Positions 18,712 to 26,626 of a stretch of DNA of 64,000 bases are shown here, in pieces. A model generated the notes under the pieces. It had not been told where the DNA came from and did not search any database. It saw only the letters and a list, made by a program, of their open reading frames with translations. The position numbers and the translations under genes were made by a program. Numbering within the stretch: the stretch's first letter is position 1; every line of letters starts with the position of its first letter. Source of the DNA: Bacteroidaceae bacterium (GTDB taxonomy: Bacteria; Bacteroidota; Bacteroidia; Bacteroidales; Bacteroidaceae). Location: NCBI GenBank assembly GCA_024398475.1, contig JAKSJB010000001.1:124001-188000 (forward strand), written 5' to 3'.

Positions 18712-20271
18712 CTATCCCAGCATTTCGATGGCATGGCTGATGCGGCTGACTGTTTCTTCCTTACCGAGGAATGCAGAGAGTTCATACATGTCAGGACCCT
18801 GACCTGCACCTACCAATGCCACACGCCATGCATTCCAAGGACGTGCCCCGGTCTCCTCTGCCCAAGGGTCAACAACCGCCTTCTGACCTTCAATGCTGAA
18901 GTCTTCCACGCCTTGTAGTTTCTCCACGAGTTGGCGCATCATGTCGGCAGTATCTTCCTTCCAGTTCTTGCGTACGAACTTGTCCTCAGTATCATAAGTC
19001 TCAGGAGCCTTGAAGAAGAACTCGGTGAGAGGCCAGAGGTCGCTCACGAAACTGATGTTGCGCTTCTTCTTGTTGCCCTCCTTGTCCACGTATTCAATAA
19101 CCTTCTGCTTCATCATTTCCACCACCTGCGCCTCACGTTCAGGAGTTGACTCGATACCGTTGGCTTTCAGTATCCGGTCGAACTCAGGAGTCCAGTCCAT
19201 TGCATCCTGACGGAGCAGGTACTGGTGGTTGAACCATTGTGCCTTTATGTAGTCGAAGCGTGCTCCCGCCTTACTGCATTTGGAGAGGTCGAAGAGGCTT
19301 ACCATCTCGTCGAGTGACATCACCTCCTGATCCGTACCCGGATTCCATCCCAGCAGCGCAAGGAAGTTCACTACAGCCTGTGGCAGATAGCCCTGTTCGC
19401 GGTAACCCGAAGAAATGTCGCCCGACTTAGGGTCGTGCCATTCGAGAGGGAATACAGGGAAACCCAACTTGTCGCCGTCGCGCTTTGACAGTTTTCCGTT
19501 GCCTACAGGTTTGAGCAGCAACGGGAGGTGTGCGAACCGAGGCATGGTGTCAGCCCATCCGAAAGCCTCGTAGAGCAGTACGTGGAGCGGAGCAGACGGC
19601 AGCCATTCCTCGCCGCGGATTACGTGCGTAACCTCCATGAGATGGTCGTCCACGATGTTTGCAAGGTGGTATGTAGGCAACTCGTCGGCACTCTTGTAGA
19701 GCACCTTGTCGTCGAGTACGCTTGAGTTGATGCTCACGTCGCCTCGTATGATGTCGTCGACATGTACGTCGCGTCCCGGTTCAATCCTGAAGCGCACCAC
19801 ATACTGGTGACCGCTCTCAATCAGTCCGTCCACTTCCTCCTTCGGAAGAGTGAGGGAGTTTCTCATCTGCATGCGGGTAGAGGCGTCATATTGGAAGTTC
19901 TCAATCTCGGCACGTTTCCTGTCGAGTTCCTCAGGAGTGTCGAAGGCGATGTATGCCTTGCCGGCATCGAGCAGTTGCTTCACATATTGCTTGTAGATGT
20001 CACGTCGTTCCGACTGACGGTAAGGACCGTGTTCGCCGCCGAAGGAAACACCCTCGTCGAACTTGATGCCCAACCAGTTGAAGGCCTCGATGATGTAGTC
20101 CTCGGCACCGGGTACGAAACGTGTGGAGTCGGTATCCTCGATGCGGAAAATGAGTTCACCGCCGTGCTGACGTGCAAAGAGATAGTTGTAGAGTGCCGTG
20201 CGCACTCCTCCGATATGTAAAGGTCCCGTAGGACTTGGAGCGAATCTGACGCGTACTTTTCTTTCTGCCAT
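18712..20271 (-). CDS. gltX: Glutamyl-tRNA synthetase
   Basis: A 519-residue class I aminoacyl-tRNA synthetase charging tRNA-Glu. The HIGH-type motif is in [19 protein letters not shown] near the N-terminus, and the KMSKS-type motif is KLSKRDGD near residue 265. The C-terminal anticodon-binding helical domain is present. Length is normal. It lies 36 bases after glsB in a lipid/LPS operon. Confidence 0.97.
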   Translation of the reverse strand: MAERKVRVRFAPSPTGPLHIGGVRTALYNYLFARQHGGELIFRIEDTDSTRFVPGAEDYIIEAFNWLGIKFDEGVSFGGEHGPYRQSERRDIYKQYVKQLLDAGKAYIAFDTPEELDRKRAEIENFQYDASTRMQMRNSLTLPKEEVDGLIESGHQYVVRFRIEPGRDVHVDDIIRGDVSINSSVLDDKVLYKSADELPTYHLANIVDDHLMEVTHVIRGEEWLPSAPLHVLLYEAFGWADTMPRFAHLPLLLKPVGNGKLSKRDGDKLGFPVFPLEWHDPKSGDISSGYREQGYLPQAVVNFLALLGWNPGTDQEVMSLDEMVSLFDLSKCSKAGARFDYIKAQWFNHQYLLRQDAMDWTPEFDRILKANGIESTPEREAQVVEMMKQKVIEYVDKEGNKKKRNISFVSDLWPLTEFFFKAPETYDTEDKFVRKNWKEDTADMMRQLVEKLQGVEDFSIEGQKAVVDPWAEETGARPWNAWRVALVGAGQGPDMYELSAFLGKEETVSRISHAIEMLG

Positions 20272-20307
20272 TATATTGCTTTTCTTTTTTTGTTCTTGAT
20301 TTCAGTT

Positions 20308-21297
20308 TTAATCCCTGTTCCTGCTGATCACCTTGTTTGCCCCACTGGTAATCTGCACCAGTTCAGGGTGTTCCTTGGCGAAGTTGTCGATGTGGCGGAC
20401 ACGCTTGCTCTCCGTGATTTCGTCAATAGCGATGAGAATACCCGTCTCTTCCACGTCGCCGAATCCGTAGTTGATGGCGGTTCCGAACATCTTCATCGTA
20501 GGCGAGAGCGACATGTAGGCATTCACCAGCGGCGGAATGTTGTAGCCGAGATTTCTCACCTCACGGTTCAGTATGATGTAGTCCTCCTTGAAACTCTCCT
20601 TGCAGAACAGCCTTTCCAGTTCGGCAGGGTCGTGCTCCAACTGAAGCGGCTTGGTAGGGAGGATGAGGTTGTCGGGGTCAGGGAAGTGCTTGTTGAGGAA
20701 GAAGAGTATCATGTCGCGTGCCTTGCGGTCGTATGAAGGATACATCGTCATCTTGCCGAAGAAGTACTTGCAGTTGGGCATGATGACACTCAGCGCACCG
20801 AGTCCGTCCCAGAGGTTGTCGAGGGCAAAGAGACCCTTCGAACCGGCTCTGGTGGCCTGATACTCCAGGGTCACGAACGAGCGTCCCAGTTCCACCGTGT
20901 AGGGAAGGTAGTCGTTTATGAATTCATCGGAGAAATGAAACATGTGGGAAGTGGCGAGGATGGGCTGTCCCTTTTCGTCGAACTCCACATCGGTACCCAG
21001 CAGGTAGCGGTATCCGCCTATGATTTCCTCTGCATCAGGGTCCCACACGATAAGTTGCTTGTAAGGGTTGTCGCAGGTGTCGAACCGGTCGAGGTCCATG
21101 GCAAGACCCGTACCGCCTCCGGCTGCACGGAAGGCAATCTCGCGCAGGCGGCCGATTTCCTTCACCACGTTGGGTGAATCCTGCCACGTCACGATGTATA
21201 TTTCATTGTTGCTGCGGTTCGTGAAACGCATCCGCTTGTCCTCCGTGAGTTCAGCCTTCAGTATCTCACGTGGTATTGGTGATATGATTTCTTCCAT
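20308..21297 (-). CDS. glsB: GNAT-fold N-acyltransferase, glycine-lipid/ornithine-lipid type (GlsB/OlsB-like)
   Basis: A 329-residue putative acyl-ACP-dependent N-acyltransferase. The open frame runs on to 21771 but overlaps the upstream acyltransferase and reads as low-complexity shadow, so the start MEEIISPIPREIL at 21297 is chosen. Family marks: AGGGTGLAMDLDRFD, IGGYRYLLG and TVELGRSFVTLEYQ, as in the OlsB-like 'hemolysin' GNAT family. In Bacteroides, GlsB makes the first acylation of glycine for glycine lipids and GlsA the second. The same two-gene pairing occurs here. The amine substrate is inferred. Confidence 0.78.
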   Translation of the reverse strand: MEEIISPIPREILKAELTEDKRMRFTNRSNNEIYIVTWQDSPNVVKEIGRLREIAFRAAGGGTGLAMDLDRFDTCDNPYKQLIVWDPDAEEIIGGYRYLLGTDVEFDEKGQPILATSHMFHFSDEFINDYLPYTVELGRSFVTLEYQATRAGSKGLFALDNLWDGLGALSVIMPNCKYFFGKMTMYPSYDRKARDMILFFLNKHFPDPDNLILPTKPLQLEHDPAELERLFCKESFKEDYIILNREVRNLGYNIPPLVNAYMSLSPTMKMFGTAINYGFGDVEETGILIAIDEITESKRVRHIDNFAKEHPELVQITSGANKVISRNRD

Positions 21298-21329
21298 ATT
21301 CTTTCTGGCTTTCAGCCTATATCGTTGTT

Positions 21330-22172
21330 TTATTTTTCTCCCATTTCGTAAACCCGTTCCTTCACCCACTGTGCCCATTCGGCATGGGTCTTCGTCCTGT
21401 CGAACGTCTGCCACGGAATCGGTTTGCCGAACGTCACGGTGAACTTCTTGCCCACGTTGCCGTACATCTCGTCCACGAGGAAGAGCATGGCGATGTTCAC
21501 CTTCAGGTTCAGCCGCTTGCAGATGTTGGCAATCCTGTAGAACCGTTCCGAGTTCTGACCGGAGAAATGTACGGGTATCACATCTCTCTGATATTCTATG
21601 CTCTTGGTGATGAACGTCTTCTTCCAGTCGAGGTCGCGTATCCTGCCGTCCTGCTTTCTCGAACAAAGTCCGGCTGGAAACATCAGCACGTTGGTGTCGT
21701 CCTGAAACGCCATCTCCACCATCTTTGGGAAGTTGCGGCTCTGACTGCCCGTCTTGTTGATGGGCACACACAGCGGAGCCAGTCCCCTGAGGTTCATCAG
21801 CACGTCGTTCACCAGATATTTTATCCTGCTGTCATACTTATGGCAGAGAATGCTTCCGAGAGCCACACCGTCCTCGCCGCCCAGCGGATGGTTGCACACG
21901 ATGGTGTAGTAGCGTCCGTCGCTGTTGTCGGGCAGATCCTCGATGCCCCTCACCTGCAGGTCCATCTCAAGATAGCGCACACATTCGTCAAGGAAGTCCT
22001 GGCCGTACAGACCCTTTGCCCTGCCTGTAAGGAACCTGTTGACTTCGTCCTGATGAAGTATCTTCTTCAGCCAAGCCACTACGAATCGTGGTATGTATCT
22101 TGCTTTCTTCCCGGCCTTCGCCTTGACTATAGCGTCAACGTCCACCGAGAATTCCTGTCCGTTCTGAGCCAT
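21330..22172 (-). CDS. glsA: PlsC-like O-acyltransferase (GlsA/OlsA-like)
   Basis: A 280-residue membrane-associated acyltransferase, predicted to add the second acyl chain in glycine-lipid synthesis. The frame is open to 22355, but the -7 promoter box at 22192-22199 lies inside that extension, so the start MAQNGQEF at 22172 is preferred. The catalytic block is CNHPLGGEDGVAL, with His and Asp separated by five residues as in this Bacteroidetes branch; the acyl-acceptor block is FPAGLCSRK. 32 bases upstream of glsB. Substrate is inferred from context. Confidence 0.78.
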   Translation of the reverse strand: MAQNGQEFSVDVDAIVKAKAGKKARYIPRFVVAWLKKILHQDEVNRFLTGRAKGLYGQDFLDECVRYLEMDLQVRGIEDLPDNSDGRYYTIVCNHPLGGEDGVALGSILCHKYDSRIKYLVNDVLMNLRGLAPLCVPINKTGSQSRNFPKMVEMAFQDDTNVLMFPAGLCSRKQDGRIRDLDWKKTFITKSIEYQRDVIPVHFSGQNSERFYRIANICKRLNLKVNIAMLFLVDEMYGNVGKKFTVTFGKPIPWQTFDRTKTHAEWAQWVKERVYEMGEK

Positions 22173-22191
22173 AATAAAAAATATCTCCGTG

Positions 22192-22199
22192 CAAAGGTA
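22192..22199 (-). promoter_or_regulatory. -7 box of the glsA-glsB-gltX-waaA unit
   Basis: TACCTTTG on the - strand, 19 bases upstream of the glsA start. No good -33 TTTG was found at the expected distance. It decides the glsA start by excluding the upstream extension. Confidence 0.6.
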
Positions 22200-22842
22200 C
22201 GAAATATTATGCATATCTTCGTCCAATATCCCAAAAATGTTGGATAAAACATTCAAAACACAGACGTATAACTCAAAACTTAAGGCTTCGCCTACGAAAC
22301 GGCGTAGCCTTTTTGCGTTTGCGTCAGGGTTTGCGTTAGTTATAAAAGTGTTCATTTTCTTCCCGATGCTTTCTTGTGGTAATTGCTATGCATGTAACTG
22401 AAGCATAGTGCTTTATGTAGAAAGTGTTGGTCTCTCTGCTATACTCCCCTTATGAGTCAGTTATGAGTCTATTATGAGTCAGTAACGAGTCAGTAAAGAA
22501 GCGGTATTTTGTATAAAGTAAAATCGGACAATTTTTCAGAGGAAAGCCATTGGTATTTAAGTCAACGAGTGACCATCCGGATTGTAAGCCAAGGGCCAAT
22601 GGCTAATGTTTTTTTCTCCTTGTGAGGCTGGGAGACCCTTTTGCGTCATTCTTTTTGCAATAAAATTGAAGCATTTATCTTTCTGGATTATGCCTAAGCC
22701 TTTGACATTGAAGTGGTTGGGTGTGAGTGTTGATTTGTTTAATCGTTAAATTGTTATTTCCAACTCTCTTTTTCCCTATAGGGGGTATTATATATAATAT
22801 ATTAATAATATACTCTACATATTAAGCTTAGACGCGCGCGCC

Positions 22843-22870
22843 CAGGTGTGCCTGCACGAAAGCACACCTG
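22843..22870. repeat. CAGGTGTGC hairpin next to a CG-repeat
   Basis: Perfect 9-bp inverted repeat (22843-22851 with 22862-22870, 10-base loop) directly after the alternating GACGCGCGCGCCC tract and an AT-only block. Confidence 0.6.
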
Positions 22871-23050
22871 AAAGTGATGTTGAGATTCACTTTGTGTCCT
22901 TTCCTGAAAAATAGTTGAATACACTTGATTTTAACAAATTAATAATTTATAAATTTACAAATTAACTAACCTTTGCCATGTCTTGTTACGATTTTTGCTT
23001 GATTTCTAATCGCAACACTAAGTTAGGTGAAAAATCTGACATGACAAAAT

Positions 23051-23075
23051 CCTGAGCAACTTTTTGTTGCTCAGG
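23051..23075. terminator. Strong hairpin upstream of the blaI-like gene
   Basis: Perfect 10-bp stem CCTGAGCAAC/GTTGCTCAGG with a TTTTT loop (23051-23060, 23066-23075). No obvious gene ends here and the following bases are not T-rich, so its role is unclear; terminator shape only. Confidence 0.45.
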
Positions 23076-23119
23076 AGCTTATAAATAATGTTAAATTAAA
23101 GTGTTGCGGAATTAAGGTG

Positions 23120-23135
23120 AACTAAAAAAATAGTT
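23120..23135. promoter_or_regulatory. BlaI-type operator palindrome, copy 1
   Basis: AACTA-AAAAAA-TAGTT, a 16-base palindrome identical to the one at 23192-23207, lying just upstream of the -33 box of the blaI-like gene. BlaI/MecI repressors bind short dyads near their own promoter; assignment as the autoregulatory site is inference. Confidence 0.6.
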
Positions 23136-23152
23136 AAAAAACCGTCAAAATA

Positions 23153-23184
23153 TTTGGCGGTTTTATTTTTTATTACTACTTTTG
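23153..23184 (+). promoter_or_regulatory. Promoter of the blaI-M56 pair
   Basis: TTTG (23153-23156), a 20-base spacer and TACTTTTG (23177-23184) fit the Bacteroidetes consensus. It is bracketed by two identical operator-like palindromes. An AAAACCGTC/GGCGGTTTT dyad overlaps the -33 box. Confidence 0.75.
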
Positions 23185-23191
23185 CATCGCG

Positions 23192-23207
23192 AACTAAAAA
23201 AATAGTT
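23192..23207. promoter_or_regulatory. BlaI-type operator palindrome, copy 2
   Basis: Second copy of AACTA-AAAAAA-TAGTT, 72 bases after the first and covering the expected transcription start, 7 bases before the start codon at 23214. Confidence 0.6.
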
Positions 23208-23213
23208 GAATTA

Positions 23214-23585
23214 ATGAATACAAAAAGTATGGAAAAACTCACGAATAAGGAAGAGGAAGTTATGGAGATGATATGGCAGTACGGTCCATGTTCTCCTAAG
23301 GACATTGTAGCAATCTACCCTGATCCAAAACCTCATGTCAACACTATCGCAACCATGTTTCAGTTTCTTGAGAAGAAAGGGTATCTCTCTCACGAGGCAA
23401 AGGGCAGGGGCTATATCTATGCACCGTCCGTCTCACAGAACGAATATGGAAAAACAAAGTTCTCGAGTTTCGTCGACCGCTATTTCGATAAATCCTATAT
23501 GAATGTCGTCTCTGCACTTGTTCACGAGGAAAAGATTAGCCGCGACGAACTCATTGCCTTCCTCGAACAACTGAAGAATAGTTAA
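23214..23585 (+). CDS. BlaI/MecI-family transcriptional repressor
   Basis: A 123-residue winged-helix repressor from the chosen ATG; the frame extends upstream through the promoter (to 23154), so that extension is rejected, and an internal Met at 23229 is an alternative. The fold is TNKEEEVMEMIWQYGPCSPKD (first helices), then VNTIATMFQFLEKKGYLSHE (recognition helix and wing) and a C-terminal dimer helix region ending EQLKNS. The partner M56 gene starts 46 bases later. Repressors of this family are inactivated by a partner protease; the signal here is unknown, and beta-lactam sensing should not be assumed. Confidence 0.9.
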   Translation: MNTKSMEKLTNKEEEVMEMIWQYGPCSPKDIVAIYPDPKPHVNTIATMFQFLEKKGYLSHEAKGRGYIYAPSVSQNEYGKTKFSSFVDRYFDKSYMNVVSALVHEEKISRDELIAFLEQLKNS

Positions 23586-23631
23586 CAATAAATGAACAAT
23601 TAACAGCTAATGGCTAAAAGCCCCATATTCT

Positions 23632-25527
23632 ATGGCATCATTCTTCATCTACATACTCAAATGGGCAATAAGCCTCGCGTTGCTTTATTCCCTCTACGGA
23701 TTGTTCCTTCGAAAGGAGACATTCCACACCTTCAACCGTACAGTACTGCTCTGCATTCTCGTTCTGAGTATGGTAATGCCGTTCTGCGTGTTCACCACCT
23801 CGCACGAGACACTGACCTCTTCAAGTTTCTCGCAGATTGAGACAGCAATCACATCCTCCACTTTTCTCTCAGAAGGCAAAAGTACATCCGTAGCTGTCTA
23901 TCCCGAGATTTCAGTTACTCCTAAGGCTGAAACATCGTCTTTCCATCTGAATCTTCCGCGCATCCTAATTCTCATCTACGCACTCGGACTCGTTTTCTTC
24001 TGGCTCAGATATGCTGTGTCGTTCTTCTCGCTGGCAAAAGTTATTGCCGGCAGTAGCAAGTGCAAGGATTCCAGATTGCCGAAGTGCGCAACATTCCTTA
24101 CTAATAATAAGGTGCAGATTCCATTTAGTTGGTTTAATTGGATTGTGATGAACGAGAACGACCTCAAAGGTCCGTCATCTATAATCATACACGAACTCAC
24201 CCATGTTCGTCGGCATCATTCGCTCGACATGCTTCTGTGTGACTTCGCCTCAAATATGCTCTGGTTCCTTCCGTTCTCGTGGATGCTCCGTCACGATATG
24301 TGTGATGTCCACGAATACGAAGCCGACCAGGCAGTAATGCTCTCCGGAGCAAACCCTACAGAATATCAAATGCTTTTGATAAACAATTCCACCGGCAGTG
24401 GACTGCAGCCGCTCGCCAACGGTTTTAATCAACACTCAATTAAAAAACGATTAGTTATGATGTACAGAAAACAATCAAGCAAAATGGCACGTCTGAAGGT
24501 TCTCTACATCCTTCCGCTTGCCGGCATCGCACTTGCTGCATTTGCACGTCCTGCCATAATCAACGATGTGTCCGAAGTCCTGAAGGATGAGGAGGCCAAA
24601 GCTCCGCTGCTCCTTCCTTCGCAGATAGTCAGCAATCCGACTCAATCCCTCACTGAAGTGCAGATAGTAGAGTCTATCCCTTTAGAGGAAAATTCAGAAG
24701 TGGCTTCCTTGGAGGGGTCAGAAGCCGACCCTGTTGTTCTCACAGTCACAGTCAAGGAAAAAGGAGGGGATTGCCTCAGTAAGGCAAATGTACTTATCAA
24801 GGATAAGGACAATCGAATCATCTGTCATGGAGTTACTGACCTAAATGGTGCCGCCACGCTCAAGGTTCCAAAGGGCGGAGAAACCCTTCAAGTCTCTTAT
24901 GCAGGATTCGAGACATTTGAGAGAAAGATTGGTCATTTAGAAAAAGTTGAAGGTACTGCCTTCATTATAGTAGACCTTGCCCCAGGTATCAATGTGCCAA
25001 CATTGACGGTCGTAGGTTCTCCAGTTCCGGTGGATACGGCAGACACGACGCCTATTCCATCCAAGACGGAATCTGCAAAGAAAGAGACTGGTTCAATGGA
25101 TGATGCAGTCTTTGTAATTGTAGAATCCTTGCCTGAATGGGCAGGCGGAACAGTGGCTATGGCAAATTACATTTCCAGCGAGATAAAATATCCGCAAATG
25201 GCATGTATCTATCGTGAGGAAGCAAACGTTACCATAGAATTCGTAGTCGACAAGTACGGCAATCAACTTGCGACAAAGGTCAGTGACATAGAAGACCGCA
25301 CACCGCTGCCTCAATCGACTTACGACAAGGCAAAGGATGGCGACATCTATGCCCAGGAACGAATTTCCCTCCACGAAGATGTGCTCGATCAGTTCAAGAC
25401 CGAAGCAAAGAGAGTAGTCCGCAACCTCGCTGGCAAATGGACTCCAGGCACCCAGCGTGGCGAACCTGTAAACTGCAAGATGCATGTTCCGATTTCATTC
25501 GTTATGGAAACCAGTGTTTCCCACTAA
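23632..25527 (+). CDS. BlaR1-like M56 membrane metallopeptidase with TonB-like C-terminal domain
   Basis: A 631-residue sensor/protease paired with the BlaI-like repressor. N-terminal membrane helices are at about residues 5-22, 40-55 and 105-130, the zinc motif HELTHVRRHHS is near residue 188, and the zinc ligand Glu is likely in HEYEADQA. A fourth helix (about 288-303) precedes a periplasmic tail holding a CarboxypepD-like insert (about 375-440) and a TonB C-terminal-like domain (about 505-628). Bacteroidota M56 proteins often carry such tails in place of a penicillin-binding sensor domain, so the ligand is unknown. A terminator follows at 25596. Confidence 0.88.
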   Translation: MASFFIYILKWAISLALLYSLYGLFLRKETFHTFNRTVLLCILVLSMVMPFCVFTTSHETLTSSSFSQIETAITSSTFLSEGKSTSVAVYPEISVTPKAETSSFHLNLPRILILIYALGLVFFWLRYAVSFFSLAKVIAGSSKCKDSRLPKCATFLTNNKVQIPFSWFNWIVMNENDLKGPSSIIIHELTHVRRHHSLDMLLCDFASNMLWFLPFSWMLRHDMCDVHEYEADQAVMLSGANPTEYQMLLINNSTGSGLQPLANGFNQHSIKKRLVMMYRKQSSKMARLKVLYILPLAGIALAAFARPAIINDVSEVLKDEEAKAPLLLPSQIVSNPTQSLTEVQIVESIPLEENSEVASLEGSEADPVVLTVTVKEKGGDCLSKANVLIKDKDNRIICHGVTDLNGAATLKVPKGGETLQVSYAGFETFERKIGHLEKVEGTAFIIVDLAPGINVPTLTVVGSPVPVDTADTTPIPSKTESAKKETGSMDDAVFVIVESLPEWAGGTVAMANYISSEIKYPQMACIYREEANVTIEFVVDKYGNQLATKVSDIEDRTPLPQSTYDKAKDGDIYAQERISLHEDVLDQFKTEAKRVVRNLAGKWTPGTQRGEPVNCKMHVPISFVMETSVSH

Positions 25528-25595
25528 TAGAAATCGAACAAAAGAAGGGCCTGGAACTTGACCAAGCATTATAGGAATAGACCGCAATAAGTTTG

Positions 25596-25625
25596 AGCCC
25601 TCATCATCGTGATGAGGGCTTTTTT
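25596..25625 (+). terminator. Rho-independent terminator of the blaI-M56 operon
   Basis: 10-bp perfect stem AGCCCTCATC/GATGAGGGCT (25596-25605, 25611-25620) with a 5-base loop, followed by TTTTT. Confidence 0.88.
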
Positions 25626-25802
25626 AGTCGTTCTTTTTTGTGCTTCTGATGGTTGCCGATGCCATTACTGTGAGTTGCCTTTTTCGTGTTGTACTGGCAG
25701 AATTCTACTCCGTATGATGCCATACGTATATGCAACGCACAATAAAGCCACAACATTCTGACAGATTTACCAAATAGTATTGAGAAAATTAACAACACAT
25801 TA

Positions 25803-25882
25803 GTAACAGCTATATACCACCTGTTAATAACGTCTATATACCATCTGTTAATAACGTCTATATACTACTTGTTAATAACGTA
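25803..25882. repeat. 24-base tandem repeat
   Basis: Unit CTGTTAATAACGTCTATATA plus CCAT: two full copies (25821-25844 and 25845-25868, the second ending CTAC), with partial copies on both sides. GTTAATAAC is itself a dyad. Confidence 0.8.
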
Positions 25883-26397
25883 ATGGCAATATTCTCCGTA
25901 GTATTCGCTAATGTTTTCAGCTATAGCAAATAAACGTCTCCGTTCTATGCCACAATTTTTTGGGTCACCTGCATAAGCCTGTAGCACGGATCTCTGCGAG
26001 AAATATCGTGCAAACCGTTCCGAGCTTGTCTCGCCTGATGGTCGAAGCACCGGAAGAACGCAGAGCCAAATTCATTTGAGCTATGCTGAGGTGCAGCCGA
26101 TATTGCAGGTACTGAAATTTAAGGATACTATTGAGTTGCGCCACGAGGTCAGTTGACTTCAACACACAGGGTTTTACTGGTGACCCCATTAAAGATAATT
26201 TATTCATCTTTCGCATGTATTTTAAAACATTAATGACCATTAATCGAAACATTAATCAGACATTAATTTTATTTATGGCTGATGGCATGTTTATATCAAA
26301 TCATAGTCAATGATTATTAATGTCCCGATTAATGTTTAAATTAATGTCTGATGACTCGGAGCTCTGCTCGCCTGAGTGGCCGTAGTGCCCGAAGTAG

Positions 26398-26474
26398 GGG
26401 TCATTAGGGACAGGCACTGACACATTACCCAATTCTGCGTGCCGTGTGTCAAAGGTGCCTGTCCCTAATGACCC
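26398..26474. repeat. MITE/REP-like long inverted repeat
   Basis: 20-bp perfect arms (26398-26417 and 26455-26474, containing GGGACAGGCAC and GTGCCTGTCCC). They are extended inward by a 7-bp TGACACA/TGTGTCA stem (26418-26424, 26445-26451) with a 3-base bulge. The 77-base unit has no coding potential and lies in a repeat-rich gap, so a non-autonomous mobile or REP-type element is likely. Confidence 0.6.
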
Positions 26475-26575
26475 TCCAAATTACTTCTTTTTTTTGAATA
26501 ACACAAGAATATAGGCTTTTTTCTCTAAAAAAGCGGCTGTATTATACGTTCTTCTGTATTTGGGTATAAAATAAA

Positions 26576-26606
26576 CTTGCCACCCCGATTTTTATTTTTA
26601 TCTTTG
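26576..26606 (+). promoter_or_regulatory. Promoter of the Rid-fold gene
   Basis: CTTG (26576-26579), a 19-base spacer and TATCTTTG (26599-26606). The start codon follows 20 bases later. Confidence 0.7.
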
Positions 26607-26626
26607 CATCGTAAATTACTGAAAAT

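Larger units (their letters stand above)
22200..23119. other. Repeat-rich non-coding region between glsA and the blaI-like gene
   Basis: No gene supported. In order: imperfect hairpin AAGGCTTCGCC/GGCGTAGCCTT with a T-run (about 22283-22316), GCGTTTGCGT repeats, four TATGAGTCAG-type units (22450-22494), GTCAACGAGT and GGCCAATGGCTAATG dispersed repeats (22561-22608), an AT-only stretch (about 22786-22820) abutting GACGCGCGCGCCC (22831-22843), hairpin 22843-22870 and hairpin 23051-23075. Confidence 0.7.
25626..26575. other. Gene-free region with tandem repeats, MITE-like hairpin and a degenerate duplication
   Basis: No supported gene. It holds the 24-base tandem repeat (25803-25882), a GAGCT...CTCGCCTGA segment (about 26020-26062) that recurs in degenerate form at about 26360-26400, many ATTAATG words (26230-26350), and the long hairpin at 26398-26474. 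Weak open frames here (for example 25965-26252 on -) lack any recognisable domain. Confidence 0.65.

Noticed and set aside
21298..21771. Long N-terminal extension of the GlsB-like frame
   Set aside because: It overlaps the upstream acyltransferase gene in another frame and has shadow-like His/Arg/Gln-rich composition; the Met at 21297 gives the family length.
23214..25527. Beta-lactam resistance regulator pair (blaI/blaR1)
   Set aside because: The M56 protein has a TonB-like tail instead of a penicillin-sensing domain, and no beta-lactamase gene is nearby, so the specific gene names are withheld.
25803..25882. Possible CRISPR array
   Set aside because: The units are directly adjacent without spacers and no cas gene is present; it is a simple tandem repeat.
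25965..26252. 95-codon open frame on the - strand in the repeat-rich gap
   Set aside because: It runs through degenerate repeats and ATTAATG-rich sequence, with no family resemblance or neighbour.
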